This document shows, piece after piece, positions 1-8,351 of a stretch of 64,000 bases of DNA (the first letter of the stretch is position 1; every line of letters starts with the position of its first letter). Origin of the DNA: Bacillota bacterium (lineage in GTDB: Bacteria; Bacillota; Clostridia; Lachnospirales; Lachnospiraceae); assembly GCA_023389295.1 (NCBI GenBank), contig JAEWEO010000310.1, positions 1-64,000 of the forward strand, written 5' to 3'. Below the pieces are notes generated by a model. That model did no database searches. It had not been told where the DNA came from and was given only the letters and a program-made list of their open reading frames with translations. A program made the translations under genes and the position numbers.

Positions 1-111
1 ATCCCTCTATACTACTATACAGACTTATTCTTAAAATCTGATAAATTAGAAGGCTTCTATTCTTCACCTCTAGGATTTAAGTACTTCATGTATACATCAG
101 TAGCAGAATAA
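1..111 (+). CDS. C-terminal end of an oligopeptide-type ABC solute-binding protein (partial)
   Basis: The gene enters from the left edge and only its last 36 codons are present, ending at TAA 109-111. The visible tail contains IPLYYYTDLFLKSDKLEGFY followed by SSPLGFKYFMYTSVAE. This resembles the C-terminus of extracytoplasmic oligopeptide-binding (SBP family 5, OppA-like) proteins, which commonly end in a similar xGfyxsxLGxxyFxyts pattern. It is followed by a clear intrinsic terminator. It is unrelated in sequence to the OppA-like protein at 55955-57583. Family assignment rests on a short tail only. Confidence 0.6.
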   Translation: MPLYYYTDLFLKSDKLEGFYSSPLGFKYFMYTSVAE

Positions 112-133
112 TATTCAGCTTATTGCATACACA

Positions 134-170
134 AAAGGGCGGCGCACTCATTATGCGGCGCCCTTTGTTT
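134..170 (+). terminator. Intrinsic terminator after the partial binding-protein gene
   Basis: AAAGGGCGGCGC (134-145) pairs with GCGGCGCCCTTT (155-166) with a single internal G-G mismatch, around a nine-base loop. The stem ends in a T-rich tail. It lies 22 bases after the stop codon at 111. Confidence 0.85.
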
Positions 171-234
171 ATCAGACTTTAGGTTACACTAATCATCTAA
201 TCCGTCGACTTCGATAACTATGGCTAGTGCAATC

Positions 235-2058
235 TTAAGCTGTATAATATTGTGCCTGTGTATTATACAAAGATGCATAGATACCATTCATCCGCATCAA
301 AGTTTGATGGTTTCCGCGCTCTGCAATCTGTCCTTGTTCCAATACGACGATATCATCACAGAACTTACAGCTACTCATTCTGTGGGAAATATATATTGCC
401 GTCCTACCTTGTATCATTTCATTAAAATGTTCATAAATCTCAGCTTCTGAAATGGGATCCAAAGCTGCGGTAGGCTCATCTAAAATAACAAAAGGGCCAT
501 CCTTATAAAGTGCTCTTGCGATTGCTAGCTTCTGCGCCTCTCCACCGGAGATCTCAACTCCGTCTCCATTATTCCTATAAAGCTTAGTATGAAGTTGATC
601 ACTTATTCGTTCTACGCGTTCCTTCATACCAACCTGTTCTAAAATCCTCCACATGCGACCCCTATCAATTTCCTCTCCTGCAGCAACATTATCCTCCAAA
701 GGCAGGGATAGCAGCTTGAAATCCTGAAATACAACCGAGAAGATCTTCGTATACTCCGCGTAATCATAGTATTTTATATCAATTCCATTCAGAAGAATTC
801 TGCCCTCTGTTGGTTCGTATAATCGGCATAGAAGCTTAATTAATGTTGTTTTTCCGGCTCCATTTCTGCCTACAACAGCAAATTTCTCGCCCACTTTAAA
901 TTTTAGATTTATATTTTGTAAGATCATATCCTTCGTATTCGGATATCGAAAGCTAACATTCTCTAGGGTAAACAAAAAATCTGCATCTGCTCGTTTTTCT
1001 ATCGGTAAGGTCCCCTTATAATGCTTATTGGGTCTATTGATAAACTCATAGTAGGTATTTAGATATTCCGCTCGGTAAGTAAAGGAATTAAACTCCGTAA
1101 CCTCACTCCGAATAGAGCTTGTTAGTTGCAACACCGCTCCCGCGTACATAAGAACCTCACCTACATTAATAACACCATACATTGCTTTTACACCAATAAC
1201 TGCATATACTACTCCGGAAGCAATTTGAGTAAGCAAAGTAATTATTCCTGTATATTTTCCATCCGAAATCCCCCATGATAGATAATACCTATTTGCCTTC
1301 TCCATAACTCCCTTCAGATACTTATTCAGTAGTTGCTGCATGGAATAGATACGTATATCCTTCCCATTTTGATAATTAATACCTATCGTAAACAAGTAGT
1401 AAGAGAGCGAATTAAAATGTTCATTGTCTTTACTCATTTGATAATATTTCTCATAAGACTTGACTGACAGTTTATAACAAATTATCATAACTACTGTAAA
1501 CATGGCGATTATGCTTGCAGTAGACCAAGAGGATGTAAAGAAATTCTTATGATTTGTATTTGTCTTTACAAATAGCAATAGGACAAAGGCGAAAGAAAAC
1601 AGTATCATAAGAGCTTGCTCCGTCATAACATAAATACTGTGAATCTGGCTCCCAATATCTCCGGAACCATTCTCTCCACCTTTTACTCTTCTAATTTCAT
1701 CCATGGTCTCTGTTTTTTCAAATTCTTCATATTCCATGGTAAACGCTCTATCCGCCGTTTTTAAGTAAATGGAATTTTTACAAGCTTCTCTTAAAACATT
1801 GATAGAATGCTTACAAGCCTGAGAGATAAGGCCTAGAATAAGAGTAACAACCAACTGAATGGCAACATAGAGGACACATTCCTCATATAGCCCCTGCATC
1901 ACCATATTTAATATTTTCGAGTAGAACACCAGCTGTACAAAAGGCAGAAGAGCTGCTGCCAAAGCACCAATTACTATGATTATGATAACACTAGGATGAT
2001 CCTTCTTGATTAATTTAATGAATTGTACAAAATTATGCCAAGATTTTTTCAACTTCAT
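235..2058 (-). CDS. ABC transporter, fused permease/ATPase half-transporter (second of a pair)
   Basis: About 607 residues: an N-terminal membrane domain with roughly six hydrophobic segments, then a C-terminal nucleotide-binding domain with Walker A GRNGAGKTT, signature ISGGE and Walker B VILDEPTAALD. This is the ABCB/exporter half-transporter architecture; the partner is the gene just upstream, and the two probably form a heterodimer exporting a peptide or other small molecule. The ATG at 2058 was chosen because GGAGGAGG sits just upstream; the longer ORF start at 2109 has no such site. Its first 26 bases overlap the end of the upstream gene, so translation is probably coupled. The substrate cannot be read from the sequence. 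Confidence 0.88.
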   Translation of the reverse strand: MKLKKSWHNFVQFIKLIKKDHPSVIIIIVIGALAAALLPFVQLVFYSKILNMVMQGLYEECVLYVAIQLVVTLILGLISQACKHSINVLREACKNSIYLKTADRAFTMEYEEFEKTETMDEIRRVKGGENGSGDIGSQIHSIYVMTEQALMILFSFAFVLLLFVKTNTNHKNFFTSSWSTASIIAMFTVVMIICYKLSVKSYEKYYQMSKDNEHFNSLSYYLFTIGINYQNGKDIRIYSMQQLLNKYLKGVMEKANRYYLSWGISDGKYTGIITLLTQIASGVVYAVIGVKAMYGVINVGEVLMYAGAVLQLTSSIRSEVTEFNSFTYRAEYLNTYYEFINRPNKHYKGTLPIEKRADADFLFTLENVSFRYPNTKDMILQNINLKFKVGEKFAVVGRNGAGKTTLIKLLCRLYEPTEGRILLNGIDIKYYDYAEYTKIFSVVFQDFKLLSLPLEDNVAAGEEIDRGRMWRILEQVGMKERVERISDQLHTKLYRNNGDGVEISGGEAQKLAIARALYKDGPFVILDEPTAALDPISEAEIYEHFNEMIQGRTAIYISHRMSSCKFCDDIVVLEQGQIAERGNHQTLMRMNGIYASLYNTQAQYYTA

Positions 2059-3874
2059 AGGTGCCCTCCTCCTTATAATATTTACTTTGTACTTCAAACA
2101 TCTCTGCATATCTACCCTTCCTGTTCATTAAGGTTTCATGGCTTCCCTCTTCGATTATCTTTCCGTTCTCAAGAAAGATTATAAAGTCGCAAAATCTGGT
2201 AGATGCTAATCGATGGGATATAAAGAGAGAGGTTCTTCCATCTAGAAGTGTCTGATACTTATCATACATTTCACTTTCAGCTATGGCATCAAGCGCTGCT
2301 GTTGGCTCATCAAGAATCAAAAGTTTTGCATTCTTATACAAAGCTCTCGCCAATACTAATTTCTGTATCTCTCCTCCGGAAAGTTGAATTCCATCCTTCT
2401 CTATATCTTTGTTAAGATAAGTGTCCATACCCTTTGCTAGGGATTTTACCTTACCACTTAGCCCTGACAATTCCATCACCTTATGGACATGCTCTCTGTC
2501 AATATCTTTAGCTGCCATCCCGCTGATATTCTCGGCTATTGTAAAGGAAAGCATCAGAGGATCTTGAAATACTACCGCTATCTGGCTAAAGTACTTTTCA
2601 ATATTTAATTCCTTGATATCAATACCGTTAATTAAGATTCTACCCTCGGTCGGCTGATAAAAGCCACACATGAGTTTTACTAAAGTTGTCTTACCAGCAC
2701 CGTTAATTCCCACAAGTGCTAATTTTTCACCCTTTTTGATATGAAAGCTGATGTCCTTAAGTACGAAATCCTTTGCACCTTCATACCCGAAGGAAACATG
2801 ATCAAAGATAATATCGAGTGCCATATCCTGATCCTTTAATTCAATACCATCCTTGTGTTGGAACACATTCTCCTTTTCAAGAAAACTTCTGTAGTCACAG
2901 ATCATAAGATGATTGCGTCCAATCTCAGCAACATCCTCTGTTATCTTTGTAAACCATGTTGCAAAACCTCCAACCACTCCTAAATATAAAACGAAGTAGG
3001 ATACCTCGAGTCCTCTTGTCAAAAGATAAATTAAGTATCCATAACAGATTGCATCCCTAAGAAATCGAAGAATGATTCCCACTACATCATTAAGATAGTA
3101 CTTACTTTGTGTCTTTGATATCAACTGCATCATTTCCTTATTAGCTCTTTGATATACTTTGGAAATGATTTTATTTAACTGGTATAATCTTATATCCTTT
3201 CCTGCTTTCAAATCAAAGGCCTGTTCCTGAAGGTAGCTTTGGGTTACTGATATTTTAGACATCTCATCCCTTTTCTTATGTTCATACTTTTTAGCACCAT
3301 GAAAGGATAGCATCTGAAGTACGGAGATTAGAAGCAATAGGACCAGAATAATGGGATGTACCGTACTAATGATGCAGGCATATAAAATTAACCCAAGTAT
3401 ATTAGAACCAAGACTGACATTCCTATGCATAAACCCCTCAATACCACGTTGGTTCGTGTAGATCGATCCCATGGCTTTCTCTAGATCTTCTCTAACATTT
3501 TCTTTCTCTAATAACATATAATCTATTTGAAGACACTTAGCATGTAGTATCATCCAGAATTTATTAAATCTTATCTCAATGTACTGCATGCGATTTCTCG
3601 AAACCAGAAAGGCCTGAATCCCGGCCACAACTCCATAGATAATAAAGACAGCCGCTAAGGTAATTAAGAATATTTCAATGGGCACTTTCTTCATCAATAG
3701 GCCTACCACAATGGTAGGAATTAGAACCATTCCAAATGGTGTAAGAGCGTTGAAGAGCATCTCTGCAATTCCATACCATATTAATGACTTAGAAAAGCTC
3801 CACATATTTGACAATATATAACCATAGTTACTCCTAAGAGAGTAGGTGGTTCTCTTTTTTTCTGTCTTCTTCAT
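2033..3874 (-). CDS. ABC transporter, fused permease/ATPase half-transporter (first of a pair)
   Basis: About 613 residues with the same layout as its neighbour: membrane domain, then ATPase with Walker A GINGAGKTT, signature LSGGE and Walker B LILDEPTAALD. Both members of the pair keep intact ATPase motifs. The start at 3874 (MKKTEKK) follows AAAGGA; the longer ORF start at 3919 would place the ribosome binding site inside the coding sequence. The gene lies downstream of a LytTR two-component system and of a direct repeat that looks like that regulator's binding site, which suggests signal-dependent export. No precursor-peptide gene was found between the kinase and this gene. Confidence 0.88.
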   Translation of the reverse strand: MKKTEKKRTTYSLRSNYGYILSNMWSFSKSLIWYGIAEMLFNALTPFGMVLIPTIVVGLLMKKVPIEIFLITLAAVFIIYGVVAGIQAFLVSRNRMQYIEIRFNKFWMILHAKCLQIDYMLLEKENVREDLEKAMGSIYTNQRGIEGFMHRNVSLGSNILGLILYACIISTVHPIILVLLLLISVLQMLSFHGAKKYEHKKRDEMSKISVTQSYLQEQAFDLKAGKDIRLYQLNKIISKVYQRANKEMMQLISKTQSKYYLNDVVGIILRFLRDAICYGYLIYLLTRGLEVSYFVLYLGVVGGFATWFTKITEDVAEIGRNHLMICDYRSFLEKENVFQHKDGIELKDQDMALDIIFDHVSFGYEGAKDFVLKDISFHIKKGEKLALVGINGAGKTTLVKLMCGFYQPTEGRILINGIDIKELNIEKYFSQIAVVFQDPLMLSFTIAENISGMAAKDIDREHVHKVMELSGLSGKVKSLAKGMDTYLNKDIEKDGIQLSGGEIQKLVLARALYKNAKLLILDEPTAALDAIAESEMYDKYQTLLDGRTSLFISHRLASTRFCDFIIFLENGKIIEEGSHETLMNRKGRYAEMFEVQSKYYKEEGTYEVEKILA

Positions 3875-4032
3875 AACATTCTTCCTTTCATCCTCCATAA
3901 ACATATTAGGATTTAACACCCTTATTACATATCCATTAACATAATCATGACATCATCCTCTTATTTCTTTCTTTTGATGTAATTTCTACTCTAACCTATC
4001 TATATCACAATTAAAGAATTAGTAATAAAAAA

Positions 4033-4068
4033 GTGCACGAATGGTTTAAATCCGTACACGAATGGTTT
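4033..4068 (-). promoter_or_regulatory. Direct repeat resembling a LytTR-family (AgrA-like) binding site
   Basis: On the minus strand AAACCATTCGTG occurs twice, at 4068-4054 and 4047-4033, with an exact 21-bp period (two helical turns). Each copy contains ACCATTCGT, with 12 bases between the nonamers. This matches the known pattern of paired nine-base LytTR sites separated by 12 bases. It lies after the kinase stop codon and 160-195 bases ahead of the ABC-pair start, downstream of a LytTR regulator gene. Confidence 0.65.
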
Positions 4069-4073
4069 TATGT

Positions 4074-5129
4074 CTATAACGGGAGAAGAATTTCGGTAAC
4101 GAACACACCCGGTTCATTCTTTCGATTGATATACCCTTCATATTTCTCGACAATCTTATTAATACGCTTTAATCCATGTCCATGATTCCCGCGCTTGGTC
4201 GTAATATACTCTTCATCCAGCTTCCGATGCGTTTCCTTTGTAGCATTTGTTACTGAGATATATAATTGCTTTTTTAATACTCCGATATATAAGCGAATGA
4301 ACCGTTGCCCCTTCTCGCCAGCAACGTCATCACAGACAATCTCATCACAAGCCTCCACTGCATTATCAATAAGATTACCGATGAGTACACATAGGTCAAT
4401 GTCTGATACCGTAAGAGCCTCAGGGACCTCTGCCTTAAATTTAATCTCGATGTTCTCTTTCAATGCCAGGGATAACTTGGAATTTAAAATCGCATCCAGG
4501 TTCACATTACCACTTTCAATCAACTGATTGACCTGATCTAGATCAAGTTCTAGCTTATCTAGATATTCAATCGCCTCAATAATTTGATTTACTCTTAGAT
4601 GTGCTTTTAGGGTTTGAAGGTGATTATGATAATCATGCCTCCAGCCTCGCATCGTCAGATAGATATTTTGAACCTCAGAAACCTGCTTTGATAATACCAT
4701 ATTCTGATACTCAGCAGCTCGCTCCTCATAGGTTTTCTTCATATATCTTTGATTGCTCTCTGCTAAAAAGTAAATAAAAAGTAGCAAGAATTCATTTAGT
4801 AATGTAATACTAGGAGCCATAATTGAAGTTAACGTAACCATGGCTATTATTAAGAGAAACATCAGATAAAATTGCAGGGACATCCTGCTATTTAATCTTT
4901 GAAATAGCTCTAAGGACACCAGTATAAGGAGTAGCAGGACAAAAAGGTTTCCATCTATTCCTACCTTTAGAATACTTAAAAGCATATGTACCAGATACCA
5001 GGCTGTAGTAATGCCTCCGACTAAGAAAAGCGCAATCCACCAATATTTTTTAACACCATAACTCAGTATTCTAATAACATTATAAATGGCCAGCCCTATA
5101 ATCGGCACAAGCGCCAGAAAATGTATCAT
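4074..5129 (-). CDS. AgrC-like sensor histidine kinase (GHKL type)
   Basis: 351 residues. The first ~125 are strongly hydrophobic (about five or six membrane segments), consistent with a peptide- or envelope-sensing receptor. The phosphoacceptor motif RHDYHNHLQ has H165; the ATPase domain shows the N-box NLIDNAVEAC and a glycine-rich GNHGHGLKRI. This is the layout of AgrC/LytS-type quorum or bacteriocin sensors that partner with LytTR regulators. The start codon overlaps the stop of the regulator gene upstream by four bases (ATGA), giving a co-translated pair. The signal is unknown; no agrB/agrD-like genes were seen nearby. Confidence 0.88.
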   Translation of the reverse strand: MIHFLALVPIIGLAIYNVIRILSYGVKKYWWIALFLVGGITTAWYLVHMLLSILKVGIDGNLFVLLLLILVSLELFQRLNSRMSLQFYLMFLLIIAMVTLTSIMAPSITLLNEFLLLFIYFLAESNQRYMKKTYEERAAEYQNMVLSKQVSEVQNIYLTMRGWRHDYHNHLQTLKAHLRVNQIIEAIEYLDKLELDLDQVNQLIESGNVNLDAILNSKLSLALKENIEIKFKAEVPEALTVSDIDLCVLIGNLIDNAVEACDEIVCDDVAGEKGQRFIRLYIGVLKKQLYISVTNATKETHRKLDEEYITTKRGNHGHGLKRINKIVEKYEGYINRKNEPGVFVTEILLPL

Positions 5130-5839
5130 GAAAGAGCTCCTCCTTTATAATAAGCGATAAAAGCTTCATTTACTGACTTATACGAATTTCTGCTGATAGG
5201 TATTTGTTGTCCATCTTTTAAAATACACTCTGTCTTTGTGATCTTCTCTATATAACCTAAGTTCACGATATAGCTTCTATGGGTAGCAATGAAGCTATTA
5301 TTTAACTCCTGCGCTATCTCTTTCATATTCATCTTCGTTTCGAAGGTCTGCTTCGAGGTAATAATACTGACATAATGGCCAAAAGCTTCCACATATAAAA
5401 TATCACTTAGCTCCAGTTTAATCTTCTCACCTTCAAAACCAACAATCAGATATTCCTTCTTTTTTGTTGCGTTATGTAAGATCATATCAAGCAGAGGAAA
5501 TAGCTGTTCTTTGGTTATTGGCTTCATAAGATAACGAATGGCTGCCACTTCATAACCGTCAAATACATATTCCCTACTGTTTGATAAGAATGCGATTGTT
5601 ACCTTCGTATCAATTTTTCTTATATTTCTTGCTAACTCTATTCCGTTCATTTGATCAAGTTCAATATCAAGAATAATAAAATCAAAGGGGAAGAAATCCG
5701 AATGTTCAAAAAGCATCTGTTCTGCACTTGTGTATAGGTTAATGCTACACCGCTCTTTACTCTTAGTTTCCCATTCCTCCACCAATTCTTTTAAAAAGAC
5801 CGCCTGTACCTTCTCATCTTCGCAATAAGCAATTCGCAT
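5126..5839 (-). CDS. LytTR-family response regulator
   Basis: 237 residues: a receiver domain (acidic residues C-E-D-E near residues 6-9, phosphoacceptor D58 in FIILDIE, conserved lysine in LMKPI) and a C-terminal LytTR DNA-binding domain (residues ~130-230, with VEAFGHYVSI and THRSYIVNL). It acts as a cytoplasmic transcription factor, phosphorylated by the kinase encoded immediately downstream. GAGG lies seven bases before the ATG. The likely target is the paired repeat at 4033-4068 ahead of the ABC exporter. Confidence 0.92.
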   Translation of the reverse strand: MRIAYCEDEKVQAVFLKELVEEWETKSKERCSINLYTSAEQMLFEHSDFFPFDFIILDIELDQMNGIELARNIRKIDTKVTIAFLSNSREYVFDGYEVAAIRYLMKPITKEQLFPLLDMILHNATKKKEYLIVGFEGEKIKLELSDILYVEAFGHYVSIITSKQTFETKMNMKEIAQELNNSFIATHRSYIVNLGYIEKITKTECILKDGQQIPISRNSYKSVNEAFIAYYKGGALS

Positions 5840-6173
5840 CCTCGCACCTCATCTATCTTGAGTAACTCTATTAGGAAGATTTTATCATAAGTACTAATAT
5901 AAAACTAGAAGAAAATGGATAGATAACACTCTCCAAATTTTAGTTGTTCATTTTTGTATGATTTTGTGTTACTATAAAGTTAGCATATTTTGTCTATCCA
6001 AGAAAAAGGTGTATGCGCGTTCGTGTAATATCTTTTGTATCTTTAATTTTATGGATAAAGATGAATAGTAAGTTCGGTGGATATTTTAATTCGTTGAAAT
6101 ATCATAAAATAATCATCAATCAATAATCAATTTTATATTGATAATAATATAATAGAGCTAGGAGGTTTTATCG
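5840..6173. other. Divergent intergenic region between the response regulator and the flavodiiron gene
   Basis: 334 bases with no ORF worth calling. It must hold promoters for both flanking genes. On the plus strand TATAAT at about 6148-6153 lies a short distance before the flavodiiron start, with no good -35 box. A small palindrome TCAAT-N5-ATTGA (6127-6141) overlaps this region and could be an operator. Nothing else is recognised. Confidence 0.4.
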
Positions 6174-7382
6174 ATGTATAACATTTATGAGATTTCACCT
6201 GATATATTTTGGGTCGGTGGAAATGACAGACGGATAGAACGTTTTGAAAATATGTTTCCTCTTCCCAACGGAGTTGCTTATAACTCCTATCTTATTCTCG
6301 ATGAAAAAACAGCATTAATCGATACCGTTGATTCTTCCATTAGTGCTCTCTATCTCGAAAATATTACACATGTACTTAAGGGTAGAGAGTTGGATTACTT
6401 AGTAATTAACCATATGGAACCTGACCATTGTGCTAACATTGAAGAGATTGTACGAAGATACCCAAAGGTCAAGCTGGTGGGAAATCAAAAAACATTTCAA
6501 TTCATTCAGCAATATTATAGCCTTGACATGGCTTCCAACTACATGGAGGTGAAAGAAGGCTTTGAGTTGGCTCTGGGAAGTCATACCTTACGTATTTATC
6601 TGGCACCAATGGTACATTGGCCGGAAGTAATGGTTACTTATGAGATATCAAAAGGAATATTATTCTCAGCTGATGCCTTTGGTTCCTTTGGCGCAATTGC
6701 CGGTAATATATTTGTAGACCAGGTAGACTTCAATGACCAGTTCTTAGATGAAGCAAGACGATATTATTCTAATATAGTAGGTCGTTACGGTACGCAGGTT
6801 CAAGCACTTCTTAAGAAACTCTCAGCCTTACCGATTAATATGATCTGTTCCTTGCATGGTTTAATCTGGCGAGGTAACGATGTAGCATATATTATGGATA
6901 AATACAATCTATGGAGCAGTTATCTTCCGGAAAAAAAGGGTGTCGTGCTGGCTTATGCCTCCATGTACGGCAATACGGAAAATGTGATGTCAGCTTTGGC
7001 TACTAAGTTAGCCTTACGCGGAGTCAAAGATATGCGTATGTATGATGTATCAAAGACCCACCCCTCCTACATTATTTCCGATATCTTTAAGTATAGTAAC
7101 GTTGTAATAGGTTCTCCTACTTATAACATGAATCTATATTTTATGATGGACTCTCTGTTAAAAGAATTGTCCGTACTAAACGTAAAGAACCGTAAATACA
7201 CCTTAATCGGAAATCATACTTGGGCATCTGCAGCACTTAAAAACATGACCGAAATGATTGGAGAATTAAAGGATAGTGAAATTGTTGGAACTCCTCTGGA
7301 TGTTAAGTCAACTCTAAAATCTGATCGCGAAGCGGAGCTGGATGCAATCGCAGACGCAATTTGCCAGTCAATGACAGACTAA
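6174..7382 (+). CDS. Flavodiiron protein (FprA family; O2 or NO reductase)
   Basis: 402 residues. An N-terminal metallo-beta-lactamase-like domain carries the diiron ligands in H80-x-E82-x-D84-H85 (NHMEPDH), VHWPE, SADAFG and SLHGLIW. A C-terminal flavodoxin domain begins near residue 260 with the FMN-loop YASMYGNTEN. These proteins reduce O2 to water or NO to N2O in anaerobes, usually fed by rubredoxin, and protect the cytoplasm from oxidative or nitrosative stress. AGGAGG lies eight bases before the ATG. It is the only gene on its strand here and appears monocistronic. Confidence 0.93.
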   Translation: MYNIYEISPDIFWVGGNDRRIERFENMFPLPNGVAYNSYLILDEKTALIDTVDSSISALYLENITHVLKGRELDYLVINHMEPDHCANIEEIVRRYPKVKLVGNQKTFQFIQQYYSLDMASNYMEVKEGFELALGSHTLRIYLAPMVHWPEVMVTYEISKGILFSADAFGSFGAIAGNIFVDQVDFNDQFLDEARRYYSNIVGRYGTQVQALLKKLSALPINMICSLHGLIWRGNDVAYIMDKYNLWSSYLPEKKGVVLAYASMYGNTENVMSALATKLALRGVKDMRMYDVSKTHPSYIISDIFKYSNVVIGSPTYNMNLYFMMDSLLKELSVLNVKNRKYTLIGNHTWASAALKNMTEMIGELKDSEIVGTPLDVKSTLKSDREAELDAIADAICQSMTD

Positions 7383-7426
7383 TATCAGTAGTATTAGAAT
7401 GTTTAGCACATCAATCTAGGAAATAG

Positions 7427-7535
7427 AAGAGCGTGTGTATATTATTCCCTATAGAGACCACTTGTCGCCATCGGTTGCTACGAACGACAAACGAGTGAAA
7501 TGTGTCTCTGGAATAATAAACATACGCTCTTTTTT
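7427..7535. terminator. Very long hairpin after the flavodiiron gene
   Basis: A 22-base arm at 7427-7448 pairs with 7510-7531 (about 20 of 22 positions), followed inward by AGAGAC/GTCTCT (7453-7458 with 7504-7509) and by TTGTCG/CGACAA. The plus-strand tail is TTTTTT. It can terminate the flavodiiron transcript, and because both strands are T-tailed or A-flanked it may also serve the opposing gene at 7558. At ~105 bases it is far longer than a usual terminator. Confidence 0.65.
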
Positions 7536-7557
7536 AACTAAATTATTATATATTGGG

Positions 7558-8154
7558 TTAACCAATAATTGCTTCACCAAAAAACTCTGGAAGATGGAAA
7601 TTTGGTGTTTCATTTACAATGGGAGCATAACTTGCATAGTGTTCAATGCTAGGGTCCTCACTAATTTTATAAAAGTTACAGGTTAATCTATCTCCCGTTT
7701 TAAGGGGCTCTATATGAAATAAATCACAAATTAATTCCATGGGGATACGAAGTAATACGCTCCAAGAATCCTCTTGTATCGTAGCTTCACAATCAGCCCG
7801 GTAAGATGTAAGTTCGTTCATCCATTTACGACTTCTGCCTTCTCCAAATTGACTTAAGAGTGCCCCATTGGCATTCATCTCAAAGTTACAATAATTCATT
7901 GTTTGACCCGGATTGAAATTTAGAAATGCCTCTAATCCGCTGTCCTTATAAACCGGATCATTCTCCTTGGTATATCTTCTTAGGGGATTGCTTTCTATCG
8001 CCGTCATTGAGATAACAATTCCGTAATTTTGCAATAACGCCATCTGGCCGTAGGCTTTTGGTCTATAATTATTGGTCCACTGATATTGATCAATGGGAAA
8101 GACCGAACAGTCCTTTAGCTGTTCTATATTGTTTATACTTTTCACCTGATACAT
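7558..8154 (-). CDS. CBM9-like carbohydrate-binding-fold protein
   Basis: 198 residues, no signal peptide and no membrane segment, so probably cytoplasmic. The pattern (N-terminal W-NNYRP-AY region, an IxM..IE....R segment, LEAFLNFNPGQ-MNYCNFEMNANGALL, then W-ATIQED-WSVLLRIPMELI and a FYKI.E....HYASYAPI end) resembles the family-9 carbohydrate-binding-module-like proteins often seen as stand-alone proteins in Firmicutes. No catalytic motif is visible. TGGAGG lies upstream of the ATG. It seems monocistronic, with a promoter at 8215-8242. Confidence 0.6.
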   Translation of the reverse strand: MYQVKSINNIEQLKDCSVFPIDQYQWTNNYRPKAYGQMALLQNYGIVISMTAIESNPLRRYTKENDPVYKDSGLEAFLNFNPGQTMNYCNFEMNANGALLSQFGEGRSRKWMNELTSYRADCEATIQEDSWSVLLRIPMELICDLFHIEPLKTGDRLTCNFYKISEDPSIEHYASYAPIVNETPNFHLPEFFGEAIIG

Positions 8155-8214
8155 TATTATTTCCTCCAGTTAAATGTATGTCTTGCATTGGTATCATAGC
8201 TTCGTACGTAACAT

Positions 8215-8242
8215 ATTATCATTACCAAAGTAGGATTGTCAA
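8215..8242 (-). promoter_or_regulatory. Sigma-A promoter for the CBM9-like gene
   Basis: On the minus strand TTGACA (8242-8237), a 16-base spacer, and GATAAT (8220-8215). It lies about 60 bases before the start codon at 8154. Confidence 0.6.
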
Positions 8243-8351
8243 AACCTACGATAATATAATGTCTGGTTATCTGAACCCACCCTATGTGACATAAAGTACA
8301 TAAAATCCACCAGAAATTTTCACATTTTTAATTTGCTCTAATATCATCTAT

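Noticed and set aside
7435..7686. Plus-strand 83-codon ORF after the flavodiiron gene
   Set aside because: It reads through the long hairpin and into the 3' end of the convergent CBM9-like gene, without a start site.
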